From CALVUJ01 sp045119835 (GTDB lineage Bacteria > Bacillota_I > Bacilli_A > RFN20 > DUOF01): a DNA stretch of 21,928 nucleotides. Shown piece by piece: positions 6,504 to 14,560 of this stretch. Where the stretch lies: assembly GCA_045119835.1 (NCBI GenBank), contig JBGVED010000021.1, positions 1 to 21,928 of the forward strand, read 5' to 3'. The translations under genes were made by a program, and so were the position numbers. The notes under the pieces are model-generated. The model saw only the letters and a program-made list of their open reading frames with translations. It was not told where the DNA came from and did not search any database. Each line of letters begins with the position of its first letter. Positions within the stretch are counted from its first letter, which is position 1.

Positions 6504-7078
6504 TATACAATACCAGCAAACCCTGTAAATGCTAAAGCCATAAATGCCGCACAAATTAAGGCAATAGGAACACCTTTAAACGCTTTAGGAACAGGAGCTT
6601 TTTCAAGTTGTTCTCTAATCGCAGAGAAAATAAACATAACCATAAGATAGCCTAATGATATTGATAATGAATAAACACACATTTCTAAAAAGTTATAATC
6701 CAAAGAAATATTATTTAAAGTTACGCCTAAAACTATACAATTTGTAGTAATAAGAGGTAAATAAACCCCAAATTCCTTGTATAAAGCAGGAAAATATTTC
6801 TTTACTAATAATTCTGTAAATTGAACTAAAGAAGCAATTATCAAGATAAAAATAACATTATTCATATAAGTTATTTTAAGAGGCTCTAATACAAGATGGT
6901 AAACACCATAAGTAATTAAAGATGAAAAGAACACTACACAAACAACTGCTATCCCCATTCCAAATGCTTGTCCTCTTTTTTTACTAACTCCTAAAAAAGG
7001 ACATATACCTAAAAATTGACCAAGTACAACATTACTAACTAAAATTGCACTTATAGCTAAACTAATATAATTAAGCAT
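6503..7078 (-). CDS. rnfA: electron transport complex membrane subunit RnfA
   Basis: Integral membrane subunit of the Rnf complex, 191 residues with about six membrane helices, the normal size. It pairs with RnfE in a pseudo-symmetric core carrying a membrane-embedded [2Fe-2S] cluster. The cluster cysteines expected for the family are seen at C26 (LGICPFLG) and C114 (PLITTNCIVLG). Other family phrases are SNVVLGQFLGICPFLGVS and SLGYLMVMFIFSAIREQLE. The start overlaps the end of rnfE by 8 nt and the stop overlaps the start of the small Cys4 gene as TAATG, so translation is coupled along this stretch. Distinguished from RnfE by the N-terminal FLGICPFLGVS block and by gene order. Confidence 0.96.
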   Translation of the reverse strand: MLNYISLAISAILVSNVVLGQFLGICPFLGVSKKRGQAFGMGIAVVCVVFFSSLITYGVYHLVLEPLKITYMNNVIFILIIASLVQFTELLVKKYFPALYKEFGVYLPLITTNCIVLGVTLNNISLDYNFLEMCVYSLSISLGYLMVMFIFSAIREQLEKAPVPKAFKGVPIALICAAFMALAFTGFAGIV

Positions 7079-7754
7079 TTACATTCTCCTCCTTTACTTC
7101 TTCAACCTTTTTATTTTGCTTTTTATCATCAATAAATTTAAATAAAGCAATTAATAAACCTAAAACTAAGAATGCTCCCATTCCAGTTTGAAATAAAGAA
7201 ATTTTAATATCAGCACTAAACTTTTCAAGCCCTATCAATTTCATTAAATTAAATATTTCATTACTAGTAAACATATTGTGTAAAACTATATTTCCAGTAC
7301 CTAACAACTCTCTAACAAAAGCAATTGATAAAAGTGCTAATGTAAATCCAATTCCATTTGCAAGTCCATCTAAAAAACTCTTCCACACATTATTTTTACT
7401 AGCAAAAGCCTCTGCTCTACCCATAACTATACAATTAACCGTAATAAGTGGTAAAAACACTCCCAAAGCTTTATATAAATCATAAGTAAAAGCTTCTGCT
7501 AACATAGTTACACAACTAACAAAAGTTGCAATTATAACAATATATACTGGCAAACGAATCTCTGCAGGTATTAATTTTCTAATTAAAGAAATGATAACAT
7601 TTGAAAAAATCAAAACCAAAGTAACAGCAATTCCCATTCCAAAAGCATTATCAATTGATGTTGTAATTGCTAAAGATGAACACAAACCTAGCATCAAAAT
7701 AAATATAGGGTTCTTTGTTAAGATACCTTCTTTAAAAATTGTACTATTTTTCAT
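7071..7754 (-). CDS. rnfE: electron transport complex membrane subunit RnfE
   Basis: Membrane subunit homologous to RnfA, 227 residues, about six helices. It shows NPIFILMLGLCSSLAIT with C25 and PLITVNCIVMGRAEAFA with C108, the two cysteines that with those of RnfA should hold the [2Fe-2S] cluster in the membrane. The block FLDGLANGIGFTLALLSIAFVRELLGTGN is typical for RnfE/NqrD. The C-terminal tail is rich in Lys and Glu and is cytoplasmic. Its ATG overlaps the rnfG stop as TAATG and its end overlaps rnfA by 8 nt. Confidence 0.96.
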   Translation of the reverse strand: MKNSTIFKEGILTKNPIFILMLGLCSSLAITTSIDNAFGMGIAVTLVLIFSNVIISLIRKLIPAEIRLPVYIVIIATFVSCVTMLAEAFTYDLYKALGVFLPLITVNCIVMGRAEAFASKNNVWKSFLDGLANGIGFTLALLSIAFVRELLGTGNIVLHNMFTSNEIFNLMKLIGLEKFSADIKISLFQTGMGAFLVLGLLIALFKFIDDKKQNKKVEEVKEENVNA

Positions 7755-8281
7755 TATTTAACCCTCCCATAATGAGCAATTGCAGCATTAACAGATTCAA
7801 CAACATAAACTCCAGTTGAAGTAGCACCACTTACAACATCACTATCAGCTAAACTACCTTTATTTTTAATTCCATTTATATAACCAACATCATTATATTT
7901 TTTAGCATAATCATCACCAATACTAGTTAATTTCAAAGTATATACTTTTCCATTACTTAAAGCTAATATAGCACCACTATTATCACTACCAACACCATCT
8001 CTAATAATGATTTTATAAACATAATATGTTTTACCACTACTCTTTACAATATAAGCATTATTTACACCTTTACTAATATCTTTGTCTTCTATAGTATCGC
8101 TAATATTCTCTATCTTTGCACTTTCGCCAAAAATTTCAATAATCGCTGCATTTTCTCTTTTATTTGTATTCTTCTCAATTATAGGTGCAGTAATATTATA
8201 AACTAAAGCTAGCAATAAACCAGCAACAAGCGCTACCACTCCTAATACAAGAGGATATTTAAACATCTTATTCTCTTTCAT
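7754..8281 (-). CDS. rnfG: FMN-binding electron transport subunit RnfG
   Basis: Extracytoplasmic flavin subunit of Rnf. One N-terminal helix (about residues 9-29) is followed by an FMN_bind domain. The flavinylation motif DVVSGATSTGVYVVESV is at 148-164, with T154 the expected residue carrying FMN, attached through a phosphoester bond by ApbE from the same operon. At 175 residues it is near the usual length. The start ATG overlaps the rnfD stop as TAATG and the stop overlaps rnfE in the same way. It is an intact, separate RnfG, so the second FMN_bind-like domain at the end of RnfD is an addition and not a replacement. Confidence 0.95.
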   Translation of the reverse strand: MKENKMFKYPLVLGVVALVAGLLLALVYNITAPIIEKNTNKRENAAIIEIFGESAKIENISDTIEDKDISKGVNNAYIVKSSGKTYYVYKIIIRDGVGSDNSGAILALSNGKVYTLKLTSIGDDYAKKYNDVGYINGIKNKGSLADSDVVSGATSTGVYVVESVNAAIAHYGRVK

Positions 8282-9801
8282 TATCTAGCACCTCCTCTAG
8301 CAGTTGTAACAACAGCTTTTAAATTACCGATAAATGCACTAGCAGTGTAAGTTGAACCAACCTCTAAATCAAAACTTGTAGTTTCACTTGTAATCTTACT
8401 GCAAAGGCCATCTGAACAAGCAAAGTTGTCAAATTCAGAAAAACTTAAATTCAAATCGTCGCCAACCAAAGTATTATAATATGGAGCTTGTTCTACACCT
8501 GTTAAACCTTCTTCATGAGTCCTTTCGTGATCATTAACACTAACAACTTCAACTTTAGTAATAACTTCATTACTAACATCTACATAAACCTTTAACTCTA
8601 ATTTTCCATGTGAAGCCATACTACTAACTGCATAAACCCCATCGCTCACTTGATTGATTGTATATTTCTCTAGCCATTTATTTGTATCTTCTTCAGGTTC
8701 ATTATCACTGGCATTCAAAGGATATAAAGCATTAAATCCAATATTTAAACCGATTGAACCAACCAAGAAAGAAGCAATAACAACCCATCTTCTAGTAACA
8801 TTTGCAAAAGTTGTTCCCTTTATACAACTATCAATAAGAGGATTTAACATATTCATTAAAGCAATTGAAAACATAACACCTTCTGGATAATCAGAATTAA
8901 TTCTTATAAACATTGTTAAAGCACCTGCCAAAGTAGCATAAATAATCTTTCCATTCATAGATTTAGGACTAGTAACTGGATCAGTAATCATAAATACTGC
9001 CGCAAACATAATTCCTCCAGTTATAAGTTGAAGTAAAGTATAACCAAATACATTATCTACCTTATAAAATAAACCTAAAAATAAACTAATACTTGCTATA
9101 GAAATCAAATAACTTCCGATCAATCTAAAATTAATAATTCCTCTAACAATTAAATAAATAGCAGCAACAACAAGCAGAATAGTAAATGTTTCACCCATTG
9201 CACCATTATAATTACCAAATAATAAAGTTTTTAAATCATAACCTTCTGGTATAACTCCATTACTCCAATTAAAACTACCAGTAACAGTTGCACCACTAAC
9301 ATAATCATAAGCAGCAGAATTTGTTTCATTTGCTACAATCCCATAATTAAGACTAGAACCAAATGCTAAACCAACAAATATTCTTCCAATAATTGCAGGG
9401 TTAAATATATTATATCCAAACCCACCAAAAGCATATTTACCTAATAATGTAGCAACTATCGCACCAATTACTACCGCATAATAACTAGCACCAACAGGTA
9501 AACATAAAGCAAATATTATTGCCGTTACGTAACTATAGCTAGTTAAAATAAACTTGCCAATATCTTTAATAGTTCTTTTGCCTTTCATTAAAGCTACAAT
9601 AACATCAACCACTAAAGTAGTCACTATTGATACTAAAACTACAAGTATAGCTCTTAAACCTACTAAAAAATTAAATCTAACACTATAAGATACAACAGCA
9701 GTTAACCAAACTACTGCTAAAACAGCAAATAGTTCAAGCATTATTCCTGTTGTACTTCTCTTATTCCTTAAAAAAGGTCCTTTTGCTAACGAAAACTTCA
9801 T
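8281..9801 (-). CDS. rnfD: RnfD with an added C-terminal membrane helix and FMN_bind-like domain
   Basis: Residues 1-325 are a typical RnfD/NqrB membrane subunit: helices, GGFGYNIFNPAIIGRIF at 126-142, the flavinylation site YVSGATVTG at 167-175 (T172), and AAVFMITDPVTSPKSMNG at 267-284. RnfD normally ends soon after the NPLID block, at about 320-350 residues. Here an extra helix (about 340-360), preceded by RR on the cytoplasmic side, leads to a further 145 residues outside the membrane. That part reads like an FMN_bind domain: DGVYAVSSMASHGKLELKVYV at 387-407, then HERTHEEGLTGVEQAPYYNTLVG, ending in LEVGSTYTASAFIGNLKAV, which lines up with the SGATYTSxAV site but has VGST (T484). Two Cys (C462, C467) are unique to it. 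The layout is that of an RnfG-like module fused to RnfD. Strong binding site AGAGGGGAG at the start. Confidence 0.93.
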   Translation of the reverse strand: MKFSLAKGPFLRNKRSTTGIMLELFAVLAVVWLTAVVSYSVRFNFLVGLRAILVVLVSIVTTLVVDVIVALMKGKRTIKDIGKFILTSYSYVTAIIFALCLPVGASYYAVVIGAIVATLLGKYAFGGFGYNIFNPAIIGRIFVGLAFGSSLNYGIVANETNSAAYDYVSGATVTGSFNWSNGVIPEGYDLKTLLFGNYNGAMGETFTILLVVAAIYLIVRGIINFRLIGSYLISIASISLFLGLFYKVDNVFGYTLLQLITGGIMFAAVFMITDPVTSPKSMNGKIIYATLAGALTMFIRINSDYPEGVMFSIALMNMLNPLIDSCIKGTTFANVTRRWVVIASFLVGSIGLNIGFNALYPLNASDNEPEEDTNKWLEKYTINQVSDGVYAVSSMASHGKLELKVYVDVSNEVITKVEVVSVNDHERTHEEGLTGVEQAPYYNTLVGDDLNLSFSEFDNFACSDGLCSKITSETTSFDLEVGSTYTASAFIGNLKAVVTTARGGAR

Positions 9802-9816
9802 TTTATCACTCCCCTC

Positions 9817-11106
9817 TTACTTCTTTGTAACTCTCAAATAAAGTTTTGCCTTCCTTAATGCATCTGTTAATTCAATATGCGAAGGACACACAAATGAACA
9901 CATTCCACATTCAACACATTTACTACAATCAAAGGCTTCTAAATCAGCAACATTTTTATCATCAAAAGCATTTTTTATTTGAATTGGTTGAAGTCCTGCT
10001 GGACAATTTTCAATACATTTACCACATCTTAAACATGGTAAAATATCATATTCTTTCTTTTTCATAACTATTAAACCACCATTATTAGTTTGAATAGCAA
10101 ATTCATCAGTAATGTTAGATTTTGAAGTCATTGGTCCTCCAGCTAATACGCAAACCTCTTCTGCTATATAACCACATTTCTCTAAAATATTTTTTGCTAA
10201 AGTTCCAACAGGAACAATCACATTACTAGGATTAATAGCATCTCCACTTATAGTTAATAATCTTTCACTAATAACTTCTCCATCCAATAAAGCTTTAGCA
10301 ACACTTATAACTGTTTGAGCATTATTTACTACTACACCTACCTCACTTGGCAACTTATCATAAGTCTTTTTATAAACTGTTTTAACAAGCAACTTTTCCC
10401 ATCCCATTGGATACTTGTCTTTTACTTCAACAATTCTTATATTAGGATAATTACCTAATTCCTTTTCAATTGCTTCTTTTAAATCCTTTTTATTATTTTT
10501 AAAAGCAATGACGGTTTCTTTTGAACCACTTAACTTCATCAATATAGTTGCTCCTTCAAACAAATAATTAACATTGTTTTTCATACTAATATAATCAGTT
10601 GTTAAATAAGGTTCGCATTCTACTGCATTTATAAGTAAACTATTAAGCGCAACATTAGAAGAATATTTAACATAAGTTGGAAAACCTGCTCCTCCTAACC
10701 CCACTATACCAGCCTCTTTAATTGCATTTAAAATAATCTCTTTATCACTATTTTTATAATCTATTGTTTTAAGTAATGATTTGGTGTACTTAAAATCATT
10801 TTCAATAACTATATGATCACATGATTTCCCTAAAGCACTATTATACATACTTTTTAAACCTTTTACTTTACCACTAACACTAGAATAAATAGGAACGTAA
10901 AAATCATTTCTTTTACAAATAACAGTTCCAACCTTTACACTATCTTTTTCTTTTACTAAAACTTCCATTTCCCTTCCATTAGCTGCAACAACTGGAAAAT
11001 AAACCTCTTTACAAATCTCATCATTTTTCCAATCTAAAACTTCTTTATGTGCCGTTAACTCTTTATGACCATTAATATGTCTTTTACCCTTTGATGTAAT
11101 AATCAT
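9817..11106 (-). CDS. rnfC: electron transport complex subunit RnfC
   Basis: Cytoplasmic peripheral subunit that exchanges electrons with NAD(H). The 429-residue length is normal for bacterial RnfC. An N-terminal barrel-like region leads to GIVGLGGAGFPTYVK at 133-147, the nucleotide/FMN-binding loop shared with NuoF. An SLBB-like region lies at about 280-320. Two [4Fe-4S] sites follow: C358/C361/C364/C368 (CLRCGKCIENCP) and C397/C400/C403/C407 (CVECGMCSFVCP), with an extra C394 just before the second. The start overlaps the stop of the phospholipase-like gene as ATGA, and rnfD follows after 15 nt. As RnfB here has no ferredoxin domain, these two clusters are the only ferredoxin-type clusters encoded in the operon. 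Confidence 0.97.
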   Translation of the reverse strand: MIITSKGKRHINGHKELTAHKEVLDWKNDEICKEVYFPVVAANGREMEVLVKEKDSVKVGTVICKRNDFYVPIYSSVSGKVKGLKSMYNSALGKSCDHIVIENDFKYTKSLLKTIDYKNSDKEIILNAIKEAGIVGLGGAGFPTYVKYSSNVALNSLLINAVECEPYLTTDYISMKNNVNYLFEGATILMKLSGSKETVIAFKNNKKDLKEAIEKELGNYPNIRIVEVKDKYPMGWEKLLVKTVYKKTYDKLPSEVGVVVNNAQTVISVAKALLDGEVISERLLTISGDAINPSNVIVPVGTLAKNILEKCGYIAEEVCVLAGGPMTSKSNITDEFAIQTNNGGLIVMKKKEYDILPCLRCGKCIENCPAGLQPIQIKNAFDDKNVADLEAFDCSKCVECGMCSFVCPSHIELTDALRKAKLYLRVTKK

Positions 11107-12068
11107 TTACTTTCTTCCTCCTTTTCATAGACACTTTTAAACACTTTCATTTTATTTCCTTCCTTGTTTCCATCATAAATTAATCCTTTTGTAAAACTAC
11201 TCAAATCAATTTCTTTTCCCTCATACGCCTCACTTACAATTTTTATCCACTCTCTTGCTTCCTCTTTAGCGTCATCCAACAACTCATAAAAACTCTTGTA
11301 TGACTCCCTCTCGCTTGAAGGATCCTTCCACACCTTCTTATTTAAATTTAAATAGTCTATTTTTTCATTATCTTCAACCTTTAATGGATGCATCATTGTA
11401 TTAAATGGCGTATTCTTAAATAATACATTAACTAAATGCTTCTTTATACCTCTTTTACTATACAACAATTTTTCAATTTTACACATATGATCATATGAAT
11501 CTTCAAAACAATCATCATCAACATAGTCAACATTTAAAACTTGTTTTGAAATTTTTTCATACATGCAACTAACATCTTCAATTTTCTCTTCATCGCACTT
11601 TATAGAATCAAAAGGTTTAACTTTATATTCTTTATACCTACCATCCATTAAAAGGACATCTAAATTAGTTTCAAACAATGTATGATTTACAAAATACTTC
11701 TTTTTCTTTTTTGCATCATCGCTAAATCCCGTTTTATAAAAAACATAGGGATGAATTTTCCTATCAAGCAAATAATGTAATCCCGCACCTAAAATATACG
11801 AATACAATACATCTTTTTCCTTTTTAGAATTAGCGTATTTAAACATTCCTTCAAAAAACTTAAAAGGATCCATCTTATGAAGTCTATTGCCAAACGCTCT
11901 AATCATTTTGCCATTTTTATTTTTTAAAACAGGTATTATTCCATAAAAGAAAAAAGGATCAGGACCTTGAGCTCCAACCAAATATATATCTTCGTTATTC
12001 TTTAAAAAAACAATTTTATTATCAAAAACTTCTTTATTAAAACCATAATGAGTTAATACAGATGGCAT
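11103..12068 (-). CDS. zinc-dependent phospholipase C family protein
   Basis: A 321-residue protein of the Zn_dep_PLPC type. It begins MPSVLTHYGF and has the phrase VGAQGPDPFFFYG at 31-43. Candidate metal ligands fit the family pattern: H7, D37, H64, H98 and D102 (GAGLHYLLDRKIHPY, with H106), H129 and E133 (HTLFE). There is no signal peptide, so the protein is probably intracellular, as in the many Firmicutes homologues of unknown substrate; secreted phospholipase activity should not be assumed. The ATG at 12068 has GGGAGG about 9 nt upstream. The gene overlaps rnfC by 4 nt and is the first gene of the long Rnf transcript, which is an unexpected partner. It may act on a phosphoester in lipid or nucleotide metabolism; the actual role is unknown. 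Confidence 0.85.
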   Translation of the reverse strand: MPSVLTHYGFNKEVFDNKIVFLKNNEDIYLVGAQGPDPFFFYGIIPVLKNKNGKMIRAFGNRLHKMDPFKFFEGMFKYANSKKEKDVLYSYILGAGLHYLLDRKIHPYVFYKTGFSDDAKKKKKYFVNHTLFETNLDVLLMDGRYKEYKVKPFDSIKCDEEKIEDVSCMYEKISKQVLNVDYVDDDCFEDSYDHMCKIEKLLYSKRGIKKHLVNVLFKNTPFNTMMHPLKVEDNEKIDYLNLNKKVWKDPSSERESYKSFYELLDDAKEEAREWIKIVSEAYEGKEIDLSSFTKGLIYDGNKEGNKMKVFKSVYEKEEESK

Positions 12069-12092
12069 ACTATACTCCCTCCCTCACTTATA

Positions 12093-12122
12093 ATTATAAC
12101 TTAATACTATATTACATGTGAA
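12093..12122 (-). promoter_or_regulatory. candidate sigma-A promoter of the Rnf operon
   Basis: On the minus strand TTCACA (12122-12117) and a perfect TATAAT (12098-12093) are separated by 18 nt. They lie about 25 nt upstream of the start codon of the phospholipase-like gene, with a GGGAGG binding site in between. The -10 element lies in a 12-bp palindrome TTATAATTATAA (12089-12100). The 129-nt divergent space must also hold the promoter of the plus-strand gene. Confidence 0.65.
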
Positions 12123-12197
12123 ATTTTTATAATCTTTTTTGATTAATTTTGAACTTTATTCCCTATAGAAATTAATAAAGGAAGGAGCAAAATTATC

Positions 12198-14225
12198 ATG
12201 CTAAAAAAATTAACTTACACATTATTTACAATTATTATCTTTTTTATTTTTTCATCTTTAAAAATAAATGCCAAAGAATACTGTCATTTACATTTAGATA
12301 ATGAAATACATGATACTATAGAATTACCTTTTTACTATTATCAAATAGATAGAACAATAAGTTATTCTCCAAGTGGTATGCCAATAATAACTCATAATAA
12401 AAACACCACTTATGTAGATTCACTAACAAAATGCACTCTTATAAATGAAAAAATAATCTATAACGACTTAAATTTATATAATGGACACGTCGTTGATTAT
12501 TCTAAAGAGGAAATAACCATCAATGAAGAGAATCATTTTAATAATGCCAAAATAAAAATAAATGGAAGCACACTAATCGGTCTATCAACAAAAAAAGATG
12601 AAGAACCTCCAATAATAAGTGGATATGAAACTAACTACACAACAAATATAAACTCACCTTTAGATTTAAATTTACTTATAAAAAATTTCTCAGCTTACGA
12701 CAACTTTGACGGAAACATTTCTAGCAAAATAAAAATCGAATACAATCAATACTCTAACAACCTAGAAAACATCGGAGTATACCCAGTTATATTAAGTATA
12801 GAAGACACCTCGCTAAATAAAACAACAATAACCATATATATAGAAATTATAGACACTACCCCTCCTACTATATCAGGAGAAAACATGTATACTTCATATT
12901 TATCTTCTCCCATTACAATTGAAGAAATAAAAAAGAACTTATCTGCAAAAGATAACACTAATCAAGAATTAACATCCCAAATTTTTGTCTGCCAAGATTT
13001 ATACTCTACAAGCAAAGAAACTATAGGTATCCACTACTTATTTTTTTGTGTTTACGATAAATCAAATAACTTATCAAATGAATTTAAAGTAACTATTGAA
13101 GTAAAAGATGATATTCCTCCTATAATTGAAGGGTTAAATTATTATGATACATATTTATCTTCCCCTATAACAGCAAAAGAAATAACATATTCTCTCGCTG
13201 CCTCAGATAACAACAAAGATATATCCACAAGCATCTTTATAACAAAAGATTTATATACTAACTATATAAATACTATTGGAACTAAAAAAATATATTTTCA
13301 AGCAATGGATGAAAGTAATAATCTAAGCCTCCCATTTGAAGTTACAATAAATTTAATTGATGATATAAAACCTCAAATATTCGGCCTAAACATTTTTACT
13401 TCTTATTTATCTTCCCCTTTATCTATAACACATATAAAACAACAATTAACAGTAATAGACAACATTGATGGAAACATAACATCTTCCCTAGAAGCAATAA
13501 ATGATAGCTATACCCCAAACATAAATAACAAAGGAACTTTTTATTTAACACTAGTAGCAAAAGATTCCTCCCTTAATCACTCAGAAGAATTTAAAGTAAC
13601 AATAACAACAATTGATGATATCCCTCCATTTATTATAGGAGAATCATCTCTAACTTACAAATTACAGCAAAAACCATCGCTAGAAACTATACTAAACCAA
13701 TATGAAGTAAAAGATAATGTAGATAAAAATTTAACCTACCAAGTACAAGAAGAAAACTACTCTTCTTCAATTGAAACAGGAACTTTTTTCATAACCCTAA
13801 ATTGCTTAGATTCATCAAACAATATAGCACCTCCATTTATAATAAAAATAAATATTGTCGAAGAACTAATAAACATTTATAACACCGTATTATATATTCC
13901 AACAAGCACTTTTTTAAAAGAGGAAGAAATAAATAAATTACTCAACTTTACAAACAATTATAAAATCATAGAAAACACCTATTCTCCTAACCATAACACA
14001 CCAGGCACTTACACTATAAAATATGAACTACAAGACAATAGCATCCTAAACATCACAATAACAACTTTTAATAATAAAGAAGAAAATACAACTATTAAAG
14101 AAACATCCAATAAAACAAAAAAAGAAACATTCTTTACCAAAATAAAACGTTTCTTTTCTAAAATATTCAATTATTTAAAAAATATCTTTACTAACCTAAT
14201 AATTTATCCAAAGTCCCTTTTATAA
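12198..14225 (+). CDS. secreted protein with tandem Ig-like (DUF5011-type) repeats and a cationic C-terminal tail
   Basis: Residues 1-25 are a signal peptide (KK, a hydrophobic stretch, cleavage near NAK). An N-terminal region to about 135 has C29 and C79. Then follow beta-sandwich repeats of about 85 residues, at about 137-219, 222-304, 307-389, 392-474 and 476-554, plus a degenerate one at 558-624. Each starts PP-x-I-x-G and ends with a VTI-type strand before DDIPP, with D(N/S)-(x)-D-x-(N/L)-x-(T/S)S inside. This matches Ig-like domains of the DUF5011/Cry22Aa-type group, common in surface proteins of Firmicutes. No LPXTG sorting signal is present. The end (about 643-672) is rich in Lys, Phe and Ile and could form an amphipathic cationic helix. 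The ATG has AAGGAG 10 nt upstream. It is the only plus-strand gene, and its last 35 nt overlap trxA tail to tail. Confidence 0.88.
   Translation: MLKKLTYTLFTIIIFFIFSSLKINAKEYCHLHLDNEIHDTIELPFYYYQIDRTISYSPSGMPIITHNKNTTYVDSLTKCTLINEKIIYNDLNLYNGHVVDYSKEEITINEENHFNNAKIKINGSTLIGLSTKKDEEPPIISGYETNYTTNINSPLDLNLLIKNFSAYDNFDGNISSKIKIEYNQYSNNLENIGVYPVILSIEDTSLNKTTITIYIEIIDTTPPTISGENMYTSYLSSPITIEEIKKNLSAKDNTNQELTSQIFVCQDLYSTSKETIGIHYLFFCVYDKSNNLSNEFKVTIEVKDDIPPIIEGLNYYDTYLSSPITAKEITYSLAASDNNKDISTSIFITKDLYTNYINTIGTKKIYFQAMDESNNLSLPFEVTINLIDDIKPQIFGLNIFTSYLSSPLSITHIKQQLTVIDNIDGNITSSLEAINDSYTPNINNKGTFYLTLVAKDSSLNHSEEFKVTITTIDDIPPFIIGESSLTYKLQQKPSLETILNQYEVKDNVDKNLTYQVQEENYSSSIETGTFFITLNCLDSSNNIAPPFIIKINIVEELINIYNTVLYIPTSTFLKEEEINKLLNFTNNYKIIENTYSPNHNTPGTYTIKYELQDNSILNITITTFNNKEENTTIKETSNKTKKETFFTKIKRFFSKIFNYLKNIFTNLIIYPKSLL
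12606..13859 (+). repeat. five tandem ~255-nt repeats coding for Ig-like domains
   Basis: The repeats have a period of about 85 codons. The best conserved part is the segment coding for (Y/F)-x-(T/S)-YLSSP(I/L)(T/S), seen at about 12885-12920, 13140-13170 and 13395-13430, where stretches such as 'atatttatcttcccct' recur almost unchanged. The first and fifth copies are more diverged, and a sixth degenerate copy follows to about 14069. Conservation at the DNA level in copies 2-4 suggests recent duplication or recombination among them. Confidence 0.85.
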
Positions 14226-14511
14226 CATCTTTACTTTGGAAACCTAAAGAAGTACCCTCTAGCTTTCCGTTTTTAAAATACAATAAAGTAGGAATAGAGC
14301 GAATACCATATCTAACAGCTAAAGCTTCAACTTCATCAACATCAACCTTACAAACCTTTACTCTTCCCTCATACTCTTCTGCTATTTCTTCTACAGTTGG
14401 CGCTAACATTTTACAAGGTCCACACCATGATGCATAAAAATCAACTAAGCAAATTCCCTCTTTTATTGTCTCATCAAAAACAATTTCATTTTCAATTAAA
14501 ATTTCTTTCAT
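14191..14511 (-). CDS. trxA: thioredoxin
   Basis: Classic 106-residue thioredoxin, a cytoplasmic disulfide reductase. The active site WCGPCK is at 29-34 after VDFYAS, and the cis-proline loop GIRSIPTLLYFKNG is at 69-82. Start ATG at 14511 has AGGAGG 8 nt upstream. It is the last gene of the DUF2207-glgA-CPBP-CPBP-trxA run and may also have its own promoter, because a perfect TATAAT lies in the 28-nt gap before it. Its stop lies inside the coding end of the convergent Ig-repeat gene. I see no good terminator hairpin in the bases beyond it, so its transcript probably runs as antisense into that gene. Confidence 0.97.
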   Translation of the reverse strand: MKEILIENEIVFDETIKEGICLVDFYASWCGPCKMLAPTVEEIAEEYEGRVKVCKVDVDEVEALAVRYGIRSIPTLLYFKNGKLEGTSLGFQSKDVIKGTLDKLLG

Positions 14512-14531
14512 AAAAATTCCTCCTATTATTT

Positions 14532-14560
14532 ATTATAACCTAAATGATAAATAAAAAAAC
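14532..14560 (-). promoter_or_regulatory. possible promoter of trxA
   Basis: A perfect TATAAT lies at 14537-14532 on the minus strand, 20 nt before the trxA start. At 17 nt upstream the hexamer is only GTTTTT, a poor -35 element, inside the end of the preceding CPBP gene. In such AT-rich DNA a TATAAT can arise by chance, so this is tentative. Confidence 0.3.

Noticed and set aside
6504..6554. Longer form of the Cys4 protein starting at 6554 inside rnfA
   Set aside because: The extra 17 residues come from reading rnfA in another frame; the ATG at 6503 overlaps the rnfA stop as TAATG like the neighbouring junctions.
12606..14069. CRISPR array or short tandem repeat in the repeat region
   Set aside because: The repeats are about 255 nt long, coding, in frame and diverged; there are no spacers.
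14126..14225. LPXTG-type cell wall sorting signal at the end of the Ig-repeat protein
   Set aside because: No LPXTG-like motif is present, and the tail is amphipathic and cationic rather than a hydrophobic helix with a final charge cluster.
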